This document shows positions 36,334 to 44,264 of a DNA stretch of 64,000 nucleotides, one piece after another. This DNA is from Propioniciclava sinopodophylli. GTDB lineage: Bacteria > Actinomycetota > Actinomycetes > Propionibacteriales > Propionibacteriaceae. A program made the position numbers and the translations under genes. Location of the stretch: assembly GCF_004324755.1 (NCBI RefSeq), contig NZ_SDMQ01000008.1, forward strand, positions 110,163 through 174,162. The letters are read 5' to 3'. Position 1 is the stretch's first letter. Each line of letters begins with the position of its first letter. The notes beneath the pieces were generated by a model. It saw only the letters and a list, made by a program, of their open reading frames with translations. It searched no databases and was not told where the DNA came from.

Positions 36334-36419
36334 TGCGCGAGAGAGGACTTGAACCTCCACACCCTAGAACGGGTACTAGCACCTCAAGCTAGCGCGTCTG
36401 CCAATTCCGCCACCCGCGC
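36334..36419 (-). tRNA. tRNA-Leu (anticodon GAG)
   Basis: An 86-base class II tRNA on the minus strand. The acceptor stem GCGCGGG pairs with CTCGCGC. The anticodon arm has stem CTAGC/GCTAG with loop TTGAGGT, giving anticodon GAG for CUC/CUU codons. A long variable arm (ACCCGTTCTAGGGT) and the T-loop TTCAAGT are clear. The discriminator base is A and CCA is not encoded. Confidence 0.96.
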
Positions 36420-36453
36420 AAGGTGTCGGCCGGGTCTCCCCGACAGCCCGGTA

Positions 36454-36483
36454 ACTATAGCGCGCCCTTGCCGCCCCGGCCAA
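36454..36483 (-). promoter_or_regulatory. Promoter of tRNA-Leu
   Basis: On the minus strand TTGGCC (36483-36478) and TATAGT (36459-36454) are spaced by 18 bp, with transcription starting near 36447. The rest of the gap to 36634 shows no gene. Confidence 0.65.
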
Positions 36484-36634
36484 AACGAGCCTCGGCCACT
36501 GACAGTTCCGCGCCGCGAGTCCGGTCGCCCCGTGCCTGGGAAGCCGATCGTCCAGTGCAGCGTCACGGCGACCTGGCGCATCGCGTGGGGCGTGTCGGCG
36601 TCATCGTCTGCGCGGGATCGGCGTCAAGGGTGGT

Positions 36635-37600
36635 TCAGGTGGTGCGTGCCTCGTTGGGGCCGCCCGACACGTCGTCGAGAGCAGCGGCGATCTCCGGCGG
36701 TAGGGACATCGACTCCGCCTCGAGGTAGGGGGTGAACTGGGCGGCGGTCCGGGCGCCGAGCAGGGGAGCGGTCACGCCCGGGGCGTCCCGGACCCACAGC
36801 CACGCCACCTGCAGCGGCGACACCCCGAGTCCGTCGGCGGCCTTCGCCACCGCCTCGACCACGGCGCGCGAGCGGGCCTCGAGGTAGGGCTCGACGTACC
36901 ACCCGAAGTGCGTCGTCGCCGCCCGCGAGTCGCGGGGCACCCCGCCGCGGTACTTGCCGGTGAGGACGCCGCGGCCCATGGGGGACCACGGGAAGAAGCC
37001 CATCTCGAAGTGGCGCAGGGCGGGCAGGACCTCGACCTCGGCTCGGCGGGCCAGCAGCGAGTACTCGACCTGGTTGCTCACCAGCCGCGCCCGCCCGGGG
37101 AACGCCGACTGCCACGTCGAAGCGGCTGCCGTCTGCCAACCGACGAAGTTCGACACGCCCGCGTAGCGCACGACGCCGGTCGACACCGCGTGGTCGAGGG
37201 CGGCGAGGGTCTCCTCGAGCGGGGCCTGCCCCCAGGCGTGCACCTGCCAGACGTCGATGTGGTCGGTGCCCAGCCGGCGCAGCGACTCGTGCAGGTCGTC
37301 CAGCAGGACGCGGCGGGAGGTGTCGACCACCCGCACGCCGTCGCGGAACGTGAACCCGGCCTTGGTGGCCAGCACCACGTCGTCGCGGTGGATCTCCGTG
37401 CGCAGCAGCTTGCCGATCATCCGCTCCGCCTCGCCGCGCGAGTAGGCGGGCGCGCTGTCGACCAGGTCGCCGCCTGCGGCGACGAAGGCGCGGAGCAGGG
37501 CGCGGGCGTCCTCGAAGCGCGTGTCGCGCCCCCAGGTCATGGTGCCCAACCCGGCCCGACCCACGGTCAGGCCGCTCGTGCCCACACTTCGCCGTTGCAT
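36635..37600 (-). CDS. Aldo/keto reductase
   Basis: A 321-residue TIM-barrel NADPH oxidoreductase. The catalytic tetrad is visible: Asp in LVDSAPAYSRGEAERMIG (about 48), Tyr in the same motif (about 53), Lys in LATKAGF near 79 and His in WQVHAWG near 119. The substrate is unknown. ATG 37600 lies seven bases after TAGGGT, favouring it over the GTG at 37609. Confidence 0.9.
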   Translation of the reverse strand: MQRRSVGTSGLTVGRAGLGTMTWGRDTRFEDARALLRAFVAAGGDLVDSAPAYSRGEAERMIGKLLRTEIHRDDVVLATKAGFTFRDGVRVVDTSRRVLLDDLHESLRRLGTDHIDVWQVHAWGQAPLEETLAALDHAVSTGVVRYAGVSNFVGWQTAAASTWQSAFPGRARLVSNQVEYSLLARRAEVEVLPALRHFEMGFFPWSPMGRGVLTGKYRGGVPRDSRAATTHFGWYVEPYLEARSRAVVEAVAKAADGLGVSPLQVAWLWVRDAPGVTAPLLGARTAAQFTPYLEAESMSLPPEIAAALDDVSGGPNEARTT

Positions 37601-37607
37601 GGCGGCC

Positions 37608-37613
37608 ACCCTA
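37608..37613 (-). promoter_or_regulatory. -10 box for a leaderless transcript (aldo/keto reductase)
   Basis: TAGGGT on the minus strand, seven bases before the ATG at 37600 and just past the uppP stop. Confidence 0.45.
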
Positions 37614-37621
37614 GCGACCGG

Positions 37622-38464
37622 TCAGACGGGCGAGATCACGTTGGCGAGCAGCAGCCCACCGATGACGAGGCCGACGATCACGCGGTAGATGACGAACGCG
37701 GTGAAGTCGTTGGTGGCGACGAACTTGAGCAGCCACGCGATGGACGCGTACGCCACGACGAAGGACACGACGATGCCGATGATGGTCGCGACCCAGCCGA
37801 TGCCGCCCGGCGCCGCGATGCTGGACGCCGACGTGGCGGCCTGGAACATGCCCGCGGCGACCAGCGTCGGGATGCCGAGGAAGAAGGACATGCGGGTCGC
37901 CGTGATCCGGTCGATGCCGAGGAAGAGCCCGCCGGTGATCGTCGCGCCCGAGCGGCTGACGCCCGGCACCAGGGAGAGGCATTGGATGAGGCCGAGGATG
38001 GCGCCGTCCTTCCAGGTGATGGAGTCCTCGCCGCGGTTCTGCTTGCCGACCCGGTCGCCGATGAACATGGGGACGCTCCACAGGAGAAGGCCGCCCACGA
38101 CGAACCACAGCGACCGCAGGGGGCCCTCGACCAGGTCCCTCAGCAGCAGCGCGACCACGGCGGTCACGGTGAAGCCGGCGATGACGGCCCAGCCCAGCTG
38201 GAAGTCCGGGCCTCGCTTGGCCTTGTCGGCAAGGCCCGCGAACCACGCCCCCGCGATCCGGATGATGTCGGACCAGAAGTAGACGATCGAGGCGACCATC
38301 GCGCCGATCTGGATGATCGCGGTGTAGGCGGTCACGGACGGGTCGTTGATGGGCAGGCCCATCAACTTCTCGACGACGGTCAGGTGCCCGGTCGAGCTGA
38401 TCGGGAGGAACTCGGTGACGCCTTCGACCACGCCGAGGATCACTGATTGCCACCACTCCAACAT
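37622..38464 (-). CDS. uppP: Undecaprenyl-diphosphatase UppP (BacA)
   Basis: Integral membrane phosphatase that recycles undecaprenyl pyrophosphate for cell-wall synthesis; high activity gives bacitracin resistance. The 280-residue protein has about eight membrane helices and both active-site motifs: EGVTEFLPISSTGHL near residues 14-28 and PGVSRSGATI near 168. Length is normal. A leader of about 30-40 nt is likely, from TACTCT near 38505. It lies divergent from mshC. Confidence 0.95.
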   Translation of the reverse strand: MLEWWQSVILGVVEGVTEFLPISSTGHLTVVEKLMGLPINDPSVTAYTAIIQIGAMVASIVYFWSDIIRIAGAWFAGLADKAKRGPDFQLGWAVIAGFTVTAVVALLLRDLVEGPLRSLWFVVGGLLLWSVPMFIGDRVGKQNRGEDSITWKDGAILGLIQCLSLVPGVSRSGATITGGLFLGIDRITATRMSFFLGIPTLVAAGMFQAATSASSIAAPGGIGWVATIIGIVVSFVVAYASIAWLLKFVATNDFTAFVIYRVIVGLVIGGLLLANVISPV

Positions 38465-38580
38465 GCCTGCCCCATCCTTCGTCTCGGCACCATGGGCGGG
38501 CCCAGAGTAGCCCCCGGCGACCGGGTTAGGCTTGCCCCCGCGCGGCAGGGTGTCGTGCGGCTCGATCCGCGAGGAGTTCC

Positions 38581-39828
38581 ATGAAGGCGTGGTCCCGCCC
38601 CGACGTCCCCACCCTCACGCCGGATCCGCGGCGTCCGCGTGTGCACGACACCGCCACCGGTCAGCTCGTCGAGGTCGGACCCCCGCCCGGGTCGGACGCA
38701 CAGGCGCGCCTGTACGTCTGCGGCATCACGCCTTACGACGCGACCCACCTCGGCCATGCCAACACCTACGTCGCCTTCGACCTGCTGCACCGCACGTGGC
38801 TGGACGCCGGCCTGGACGTCCACTACACCCAGAACGTGACCGACGTGGACGACCCGCTCCTGGAGCGCGCCGAGGCCACCGGCATCGACTGGGTGGAGCT
38901 CGCCGCGGACCAGACCCAGTTGTTCCGCACCGACATGGAGGCCCTCCGGGTCATCCCGCCTCGCGATTACATCGGCGCCGTCGAGTCCATCCCGCTGGTG
39001 GTCGAGCTGATCCAGCGCCTCGTCCCGTCCGGCCTCGTCTACCAGGTCGACGACCCCGAGCACCCCGACTGGTACTTCGCCAGCAGCGCCGCCCCCGGCT
39101 TCGGCTCGGTCGGCAACCTCGACCGCGAGGCCGCCCTGGCCGTCTTCGGCGAGCGCGGCGGGGACCCCGACCGCCCCGGCAAGCGGGACGCCCTCGACTG
39201 CCTCGTCTGGCGTCTGGCCCGTGACGGCGAGCCCAGCTGGGACTCGGCGCTCGGCCACGGACGCCCGGGCTGGCACATCGAGTGCACCGCCATCGCGCTG
39301 GAGCACCTCGGCGAGGCCTTCGACGTGCAGGGCGGCGGCTCCGACCTCGTCTTCCCGCACCACGAGATGAGCGCCGCCGAGGGGACGGCGGCGACCGGCC
39401 AGCCGTTCGCCCGCGCCTACGTGCACGGCGGCATGGTCGGCTACGACGGCGAGAAGATGAGCAAGTCCAAGGGCAACCTCGTCCTCGTCTCGAAGCTGCG
39501 CGCCGCCGGCGTCGACCCGATGGCGATCCGCCTGGTGCTGCTCGACCACCACTACCGCTCCGACTGGGAGTACACCGACGCCGACCTGGCCCGCGCCACC
39601 GAGCGGCTGGCCGCGTGGCGCGCCATCGCCAACAACGCCACCGCCTTCCCCGCGACCGAGACGATCCAGGCCATCCGGGACGCCCTGCGCGACGACCTCG
39701 ACGCCCCCGCCGCGCTGGCCGCCGTGGACGCCTGGGTGGCGGCCTCGGCGGCCGTCGAGTCGGACGAGACCGACGCCGTCGGCGACGTGCTGATGACGGT
39801 GGACGCCCTGCTGGGCGTTCGGGTCTGA
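38581..39828 (+). CDS. mshC: Cysteine--1-D-myo-inosityl 2-amino-2-deoxy-alpha-D-glucopyranoside ligase
   Basis: ATP-dependent ligase joining cysteine to GlcN-inositol in mycothiol synthesis, a thiol pathway confined to actinobacteria. The 415-residue protein is a cysteinyl-tRNA-synthetase paralogue. It has [16 protein letters not shown] near residues 45-60 (with the HIGH-type HLGH), a zinc-site region ([20 protein letters not shown]) and KMSKSKGN near 296. It lacks the anticodon-binding domain, which separates it from CysS. TAGGCT (38527-38532) and a GAGGAG ribosome binding site lie upstream. Confidence 0.95.
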   Translation: MKAWSRPDVPTLTPDPRRPRVHDTATGQLVEVGPPPGSDAQARLYVCGITPYDATHLGHANTYVAFDLLHRTWLDAGLDVHYTQNVTDVDDPLLERAEATGIDWVELAADQTQLFRTDMEALRVIPPRDYIGAVESIPLVVELIQRLVPSGLVYQVDDPEHPDWYFASSAAPGFGSVGNLDREAALAVFGERGGDPDRPGKRDALDCLVWRLARDGEPSWDSALGHGRPGWHIECTAIALEHLGEAFDVQGGGSDLVFPHHEMSAAEGTAATGQPFARAYVHGGMVGYDGEKMSKSKGNLVLVSKLRAAGVDPMAIRLVLLDHHYRSDWEYTDADLARATERLAAWRAIANNATAFPATETIQAIRDALRDDLDAPAALAAVDAWVAASAAVESDETDAVGDVLMTVDALLGVRV

Positions 39829-39832
39829 CGGG

Positions 39833-39838
39833 TAGGCT
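39833..39838 (+). promoter_or_regulatory. -10 box for a near-leaderless transcript (hisE)
   Basis: TAGGCT, eight bases before the GTG at 39847. Confidence 0.4.
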
Positions 39839-39846
39839 CGCGAGCC

Positions 39847-40110
39847 GTGAAGTCGTTCGAGGAGTTGTTCGCAGAGCTCAGCGAGAAGGCGGTCTCCCGA
39901 CCGGAGGGGTCGGGCACCGTGCGTGAGCTGGACGCCGGCGTCCACTTCATCGGCAAGAAGGTGCTTGAGGAGGCCGCCGAGTCCTGGATGGCCGCCGAGT
40001 TCCAGTCGGACGCGGAGACGGCCGAGGAGATCAGCCAGCTGCTGTACCACACGCAGGTACTCATGATCGCCAAGGGGCTCACGCTCGACGACGTCTACCG
40101 CTACCTGTGA
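39847..40110 (+). CDS. hisE: Phosphoribosyl-ATP pyrophosphatase
   Basis: Second step of histidine synthesis, hydrolysing PR-ATP to PR-AMP. The 87-residue all-alpha protein shows the MazG-like metal motif in [19 protein letters not shown] near residues 37-55 and [14 protein letters not shown] near 60-73. It overlaps the first possible start of hisG. The hisE-hisG pair is the usual actinobacterial arrangement. Confidence 0.96.
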   Translation: MKSFEELFAELSEKAVSRPEGSGTVRELDAGVHFIGKKVLEEAAESWMAAEFQSDAETAEEISQLLYHTQVLMIAKGLTLDDVYRYL

Positions 40111-40121
40111 GGGGTCCTGAA

Positions 40122-40982
40122 GTGAACGACCGTCCGTTGCTCCGCATCGCCGTGCCCAACAAGGGGTCCCTGGCCGAGGCGACCCATGCCATGCTCACCG
40201 AGGCGGGCTACAAGCAGCGCGCCGACTCCAAGGACCTCGTGCTCCTCGACGAGGCCAACGGCGTCGAGTTCTACTACCTGCGCCCACGCGACATCGCCGT
40301 CTACGTGGGGGAGCGCACGCTCGACCTGGGCTTCACCGGCCGCGACATGCTGCTCGATTCCAGCGCCACCGCCAACGAGGTGCTCGCCCTGGGCTTCGGC
40401 GGAACGAAGTTCCGCTTCGCCGCCCCCGGCGGCTCCACGTGGACGCTGAGCGATCTTGACGGCAAGCGGATCGCCACCTCTTACCCGGGCCTTCTGGGGG
40501 CCTGGCTGGCCGAGCGCGGCATCAAGGCCCGCCTCATCAAGCTGGATGGCGCGGTCGAGTCCGCGGTCAAGCTCGGGGTGGCGGACGCCGTGGCCGACGT
40601 CGTCGAGACCGGCTCGACCCTCAAGCGCGCGGGCCTGGAGATGTTCGGCGAGCCGATCCTGATCTCCGAGGCCATCGTGATCCAGCCCAACGGCGTGGAG
40701 CGGCACCCGGGCCTCGACCTGCTCATGCGCCGCCTCGCCGGCGTCATGACGGCCCGCAACTACAAGATGGTCGACTACAACGTCGCCGCGGCGAATCTGG
40801 AGCGCGCCAGCGCCATCACCCCGGGCATCGACAGCCCGACGGTGTCGCACCTGGCCCGCGAGGGCTGGCTGGCCGTCCGCGCCATGATCCCGGCCAAGGA
40901 CGCGCCGATGATCATGGACGAGCTGTGGAACGTCGGGGCCGAGGGCATCCTCGTCACCGACATCGCGGCTTGTAGGCTCTGA
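40122..40982 (+). CDS. hisG: ATP phosphoribosyltransferase (long form)
   Basis: First, feedback-controlled step of histidine synthesis. The 286-residue length indicates the long form with a C-terminal ACT-like histidine-binding domain (from about 210). The conserved start LRIAVPNKGSLAEATHAML and the PRPP-binding segment AVADVVETGSTLKRAGLEMF near 158-177 are visible. GTG 40122 has a GAGGGG ribosome binding site; GTG 40107, overlapping the hisE stop, would add five residues. Confidence 0.95.
   Translation: MNDRPLLRIAVPNKGSLAEATHAMLTEAGYKQRADSKDLVLLDEANGVEFYYLRPRDIAVYVGERTLDLGFTGRDMLLDSSATANEVLALGFGGTKFRFAAPGGSTWTLSDLDGKRIATSYPGLLGAWLAERGIKARLIKLDGAVESAVKLGVADAVADVVETGSTLKRAGLEMFGEPILISEAIVIQPNGVERHPGLDLLMRRLAGVMTARNYKMVDYNVAAANLERASAITPGIDSPTVSHLAREGWLAVRAMIPAKDAPMIMDELWNVGAEGILVTDIAACRL
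40973..40978 (+). promoter_or_regulatory. -10 box inside the hisG 3' end
   Basis: TAGGCT, eight bases before the ATG of the PH-domain gene at 40987. It would allow expression separate from hisEG. Confidence 0.4.
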
Positions 40983-40986
40983 GCCC

Positions 40987-41436
40987 ATGGCTGAGCAGAA
41001 TTGGGAGTTTGAGGCACACCCGCACATGATCCGGCGCCAGGCGTCCATCTGGACCGTGGTGCTCGGCGGCGGTGCGCTCTTCGGCTGGTTCATGCTGCCG
41101 CTCAGCATCCGGGTGCTGTTCACCGAGTTCCAGATCGCGACCCTGGCGTTCTTCGTGCTCTTCATGCTCGGCATCGTCTGGTCCGTCGCCCTCGGCTACG
41201 TCAAGGCGGGCCCCCAGGGCCTGAAATTCCGCAACGGGCTCAACACCCGCGAGGTGCCCTGGTCGGAGGTGGCCTCCCTCCGCTACCGGCCCGCCGACCA
41301 CTGGGCGTTCGTCGAGCTGACCGACGACTCCGACCGCGCCCTGCTGGGCATCCAGCGCTCCGACGGGCCGCTGGCCCAGCGCCAGGTCGAGGAGCTCCGA
41401 GCGGTCGCCGCGAAGTACATCCCCGCACACCGTTGA
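40987..41436 (+). CDS. PH-domain membrane protein
   Basis: A 149-residue protein with two membrane helices (ASIWTVVLGGGALFGWFMLP near residues 19-38; FQIATLAFFVLFMLGIVWSV near 48-67) followed by a bacterial PH domain (GLKFRNGLNTREVPWSEVAS near 79-98). PH-domain membrane proteins often follow hisG in actinobacteria. Function is unknown. It begins four bases after the hisG stop. Confidence 0.85.
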   Translation: MAEQNWEFEAHPHMIRRQASIWTVVLGGGALFGWFMLPLSIRVLFTEFQIATLAFFVLFMLGIVWSVALGYVKAGPQGLKFRNGLNTREVPWSEVASLRYRPADHWAFVELTDDSDRALLGIQRSDGPLAQRQVEELRAVAAKYIPAHR

Positions 41437-41449
41437 GGCGGCCGCGGCG

Positions 41450-41956
41450 TCAGTTGATGCCGCGCTTGCGGAGCAGCTCCGCGATCTCGTCGAACTCCGC
41501 GTCGCCACCGGACGCCTGAGGCCGCTGGGCGGCCGGACGAGCCGGGGCGGACGTGGGCTGCGCGGTCGGCCGGGACGCCACGGCCGGACGGGACCCGCCG
41601 GTGGCCTCCCTCTTGTCCCGGGCCGTCTTCGCCGCCGCGCGGCGGTCCTTGCGGGACTCCGACGGGATGAGCCGGGAGCCGAACATCAGCAGCGCCGAGA
41701 GCCCCGCCAGCGCGATGCCGGCCCAGACCATGGGGGTGAGCTGCAGGCCGGCGGCCCAGGCGCCGAGCGTCTGCCACGCGCCGGTCACCGCCGGGCCCAG
41801 ACCCAGGAAGTACACCCCCAGCGGCAACAGGGTCAGCCCCAGCCACCAGAAGACGGTCTTCACCTGGGCGCGTGACCAGATCAGGGCGGTGATCACGACG
41901 AAGACGAGGGTCAGTACACCTGCGACGACCAGGTGGAGCACGTTGGGGTCCATCAT
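41450..41956 (-). CDS. Membrane protein of unknown function
   Basis: A 168-residue protein with three predicted membrane helices (about residues 5-25, 32-52 and 64-86) and a charged, Pro/Ala-rich cytoplasmic tail ending in DEIAELLRKRGIN. I do not recognise a named family. ATG 41956 is preferred because TAGGCT lies seven bases before it; a second ATG follows directly. Confidence 0.75.
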   Translation of the reverse strand: MMDPNVLHLVVAGVLTLVFVVITALIWSRAQVKTVFWWLGLTLLPLGVYFLGLGPAVTGAWQTLGAWAAGLQLTPMVWAGIALAGLSALLMFGSRLIPSESRKDRRAAAKTARDKREATGGSRPAVASRPTAQPTSAPARPAAQRPQASGGDAEFDEIAELLRKRGIN

Positions 41957-41963
41957 GCCCACC

Positions 41964-41969
41964 AGCCTA
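41964..41969 (-). promoter_or_regulatory. -10 box for a leaderless transcript
   Basis: TAGGCT on the minus strand, seven bases before the ATG at 41956. Confidence 0.5.
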
Positions 41970-42026
41970 CGGGCAACCAGCGAAACCGGTTTGGGGGGTG
42001 GCCCCGGTTGTGGGACCGTGGAAACC

Positions 42027-42566
42027 ATGAGGACGCTCGGACAGCCCAACGCCGTTTTCGCCGGTGACCACGGACACCCCGACCCCGAGTTGCGCGCGAT
42101 CCTGGCCGAGGCGTACGCCGGCGGCACGAACTACCACCGCGCGATCGCCGCCCTGTGCACCGCGCGCCTCCTTCTACCCATCGTCGCTGCGGGCGACGAG
42201 GGGGAGCCCGGGTCCGGGCCGGACCCCGACCGCCACGCCGAGATGGCCGCCGTCCTGGTCCGGTCGGACGCCGGCGCCACGGCCGTCCCCGTCTTCACCG
42301 GCATCGACTCCCTCCAGGCGTGGAAGCCGGACGCCCGCCCCGTGCCCTGCACGCTCGACGACGTCGCTGCCACGGCGGTCGAGACGAAGTCCGCCGCCGT
42401 CCTCATCGACCTGCCCGGCCCGCACCCGGTGGTCATCGAGGCCGCTGTGATCGAGGAGCTGGCCAAGGGCCACCGCCTCGTGGAGTTGCCCGACGGCGGC
42501 TTTGGCTGGATGTTCCTCGACCGGACGGCCGACGCCGACCCGCCCGGACCGGCCGAGGGCGCCTGA
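42027..42566 (+). CDS. SseB-family protein
   Basis: A 179-residue protein resembling actinobacterial SseB-domain proteins encoded next to infC. Typical stretches are YHRAIAALCTARLLLPIVA near residues 36-54, GATAVPVFTGIDSLQAWKP near 84-102 and AVLIDLPGPHPVVIEAAVIE near 124-143. The molecular role is unknown. It starts 70 bp from the divergent membrane-protein gene. Confidence 0.85.
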   Translation: MRTLGQPNAVFAGDHGHPDPELRAILAEAYAGGTNYHRAIAALCTARLLLPIVAAGDEGEPGSGPDPDRHAEMAAVLVRSDAGATAVPVFTGIDSLQAWKPDARPVPCTLDDVAATAVETKSAAVLIDLPGPHPVVIEAAVIEELAKGHRLVELPDGGFGWMFLDRTADADPPGPAEGA

Positions 42567-42575
42567 GCCCCTGAT

Positions 42576-42605
42576 TGGGCGAGGCGCGGCGCGTCCGCTA
42601 TCATG
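42576..42605 (+). promoter_or_regulatory. Promoter of the infC-rpmI-rplT operon
   Basis: TTGGGC (42576-42581) and TATCAT (42600-42605) are spaced by 18 bp, giving a leader of roughly 180 nt before infC. Confidence 0.6.
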
Positions 42606-42697
42606 GTCTGGTTCGACCGCCCGTCAGGGTGCGTCCGTGACAAGTGGAGTCGCCAAGCTCCCACCCGCCTCAGCACTGCTGATCGGGTCCAGGTGCC

Positions 42698-42711
42698 CCC
42701 GGCAACGGGGT
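42698..42711 (+). promoter_or_regulatory. GNRA-tetraloop hairpin in the infC leader
   Basis: CCCCG-GCAA-CGGGG, a stable stem with a GCAA tetraloop, lies 17 bp before the attenuator hairpin. It may be part of a protein-binding structure. Confidence 0.5.
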
Positions 42712-42727
42712 GAGTGCCGTCGGCTTG

Positions 42728-42753
42728 GGCTTCCGCGTTGCGGAGGCCTTTTT
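42728..42753 (+). terminator. Transcription attenuator in the infC leader
   Basis: GGCTTCCGC pairs with GCGGAGGCC (one G-U pair) around a 3-base loop and is followed directly by five T residues. This is the only textbook hairpin-plus-T-run upstream of a gene in the window. It lies about 40 bp before infC, so read-through must be controlled. Confidence 0.8.
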
Positions 42754-42784
42754 CGTTCGGTCGGCCCACCCATCCACGAACCAT

Positions 42785-42790
42785 GGAGGA
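42785..42790 (+). promoter_or_regulatory. Ribosome binding site that decides the infC start
   Basis: GGAGGA lies four bases before ATC 42795. It overlaps the only nearby ATG (42783), so that ATG cannot use it. Confidence 0.65.
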
Positions 42791-42794
42791 CCAC

Positions 42795-43484
42795 ATCAGC
42801 ACCGAACCGCGCATCAACGACCGCATCCATGTGAACGAGGTCCGGCTCGTCGGCCCCAACGGCGAGCAGGTCGGCATCGTGCGCATCGAGGACGCCCTGC
42901 GCCTGGCTCGTGAGGCCGACCTCGACTTGGTCGAGGTCGCGGCCCAGGCCCGGCCGCCGGTCGCCAAGCTCATGGACTACGGCAAGTTCAAGTACGAGTC
43001 CGCGCAGAAGGCGCGTGAGAGCCGCAAGAACCAGGCGAACACCGTCATCAAGGAGATGAAGCTCCGCCCGAAGATCGACGGACACGACTACGAGACCAAG
43101 AAGGGTCACGTCGTGCGCTTCCTCAAGGGTGGCGACAAGGTGAAGATCACCATCATGTTCCGCGGTCGCGAGCAGAGCCGCCCCGAGCTCGGCTTCAACC
43201 TGCTGAAGAAGCTGGCCGAGGACGTCGCCGAGGACGGCACCGTCGAGAGCCAGCCGCGCCAGGACGGCCGCAACATGCTCATGGTGCTCGCCCCGACCCG
43301 CAAGAAGGCCGAGGCCCGTGCCGAGGGCGAGGCGGCCAAGGAGGCGCGCATGTCGCAGCGCAAGGCGGCCGCCGAGGAGGAGTCGCGCCAGCTCGCCGAG
43401 CACCGCGCCGCGGAGCAGGCTGCTGCCCAGCCGAAGAAGAAGCGGGGCCCGGCCGACAACCTGGACCCCGACATCGACCTGTAA
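42795..43484 (+). CDS. infC: Translation initiation factor IF-3, probable AUC start
   Basis: IF-3 checks start-codon and initiator-tRNA pairing on the 30S subunit. The N-domain begins [19 protein letters not shown], with the linker [20 protein letters not shown] near residues 57-76, and the C-domain follows ([16 protein letters not shown]). A 50-residue Lys/Glu/Ala-rich tail extends it to 229 residues. The start is placed at ATC 42795 from the ribosome binding site and the family N-terminus; non-AUG starts are known for infC and allow IF-3 to repress itself. Confidence 0.9.
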   Translation: MSTEPRINDRIHVNEVRLVGPNGEQVGIVRIEDALRLAREADLDLVEVAAQARPPVAKLMDYGKFKYESAQKARESRKNQANTVIKEMKLRPKIDGHDYETKKGHVVRFLKGGDKVKITIMFRGREQSRPELGFNLLKKLAEDVAEDGTVESQPRQDGRNMLMVLAPTRKKAEARAEGEAAKEARMSQRKAAAEEESRQLAEHRAAEQAAAQPKKKRGPADNLDPDIDL

Positions 43485-43558
43485 GTCAGACCCGGCCCGA
43501 GCCGCGCACGCGGCTGGGCGCACGAACGCGAGTTCACGAGAAGAAAGAGAGCGGCGCC

Positions 43559-43753
43559 ATGCCGAAGATGAAGACGCACTCCGGTGCGAAGAAGCGGATC
43601 CGGGTCACCGGCGGCGGCAAGCTGATGCGCCAGCGCGCCGGCAAGCGGCACCTCAACGAGCACAAGCCCACCAAGCGCACCCGCCGCCTGAGCAGCGACG
43701 TTCAGCTCAGCCCCGCCGACACCAAGACGGCGCGCCGTCTGCTCGGTCTCTGA
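43559..43753 (+). CDS. rpmI: 50S ribosomal protein L35
   Basis: A 64-residue basic large-subunit protein with the typical [20 protein letters not shown] start and a Lys/Arg-rich body. It lies between infC and rplT, the universal order of this operon. An AAGAAAGAGAG ribosome binding site precedes the ATG. Confidence 0.97.
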   Translation: MPKMKTHSGAKKRIRVTGGGKLMRQRAGKRHLNEHKPTKRTRRLSSDVQLSPADTKTARRLLGL

Positions 43754-43795
43754 CCCGCAATCCCCAGAACTTCGTAAGACACAAGGAGATACATC

Positions 43796-44161
43796 ATGGC
43801 TCGCGTCAAGCGCGCAGTGAACGCGGCGAAGAAGCGCCGCGAGGTGCTGGAGATTGCGTCCGGCTACCGGGGGCAGCGTTCGCGCCTCTACCGCAAGGCC
43901 AAGGAGCAGGTGCTCCACAGCTACACGTACAGCTACGCCCACCGCAAGGACAAGAAGGGCGACTTCCGCTCGCTCTGGATCCAGCGCATCAACGCGGCTG
44001 CCCGTGCCAACGGCATGACCTACAACCGGTTCATCTCGGGCCTCAAGGCCGCCGGCGTTGAGGTCGACCGCAAGATCCTGGCTGACCTGGCCGTCACCGA
44101 CGAGAACGCGTTCGCGAAGCTCGTCGATCTGGCCAAGGCCAACCAGCCTGCGGCCGCCTGA
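43796..44161 (+). CDS. rplT: 50S ribosomal protein L20
   Basis: A 121-residue large-subunit protein, needed early in 50S assembly and a known autoregulator of this operon in other bacteria. Family hallmarks are [39 protein letters not shown] near residues 23-42 and [20 protein letters not shown] near 72-91. A CAAGGAGA ribosome binding site precedes the ATG. Confidence 0.97.
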   Translation: MARVKRAVNAAKKRREVLEIASGYRGQRSRLYRKAKEQVLHSYTYSYAHRKDKKGDFRSLWIQRINAAARANGMTYNRFISGLKAAGVEVDRKILADLAVTDENAFAKLVDLAKANQPAAA

Positions 44162-44182
44162 GGTCGTTCCACTCCACGCCGA

Positions 44183-44217
44183 GCGGCAGCCCCCGGTCCA
44201 CCACCGGGGGCTGCCGC
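44183..44217 (+). terminator. Terminator of the infC operon
   Basis: A perfect 15-bp stem (GCGGCAGCCCCCGGT / ACCGGGGGCTGCCGC) with a 5-base loop, 21 bp after the rplT stop, followed by TTC. Confidence 0.8.
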
Positions 44218-44264
44218 TTCCGCGTCAGGGACGTGTGGCAAGGTGAACGTGCGCAAGAGTGAGG

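Noticed and set aside
36283..36735. Open frames across the tRNA-Leu region
   Set aside because: They read through the terminator, the tRNA and the aldo/keto reductase gene on the other strand; none has protein-like composition.
28620..37600. Genomic island or prophage
   Set aside because: Gene content is more variable here, but no integrase, attachment repeats, phage genes or clear composition shift are visible; tRNA-Leu shows no nearby duplicated 3' end.
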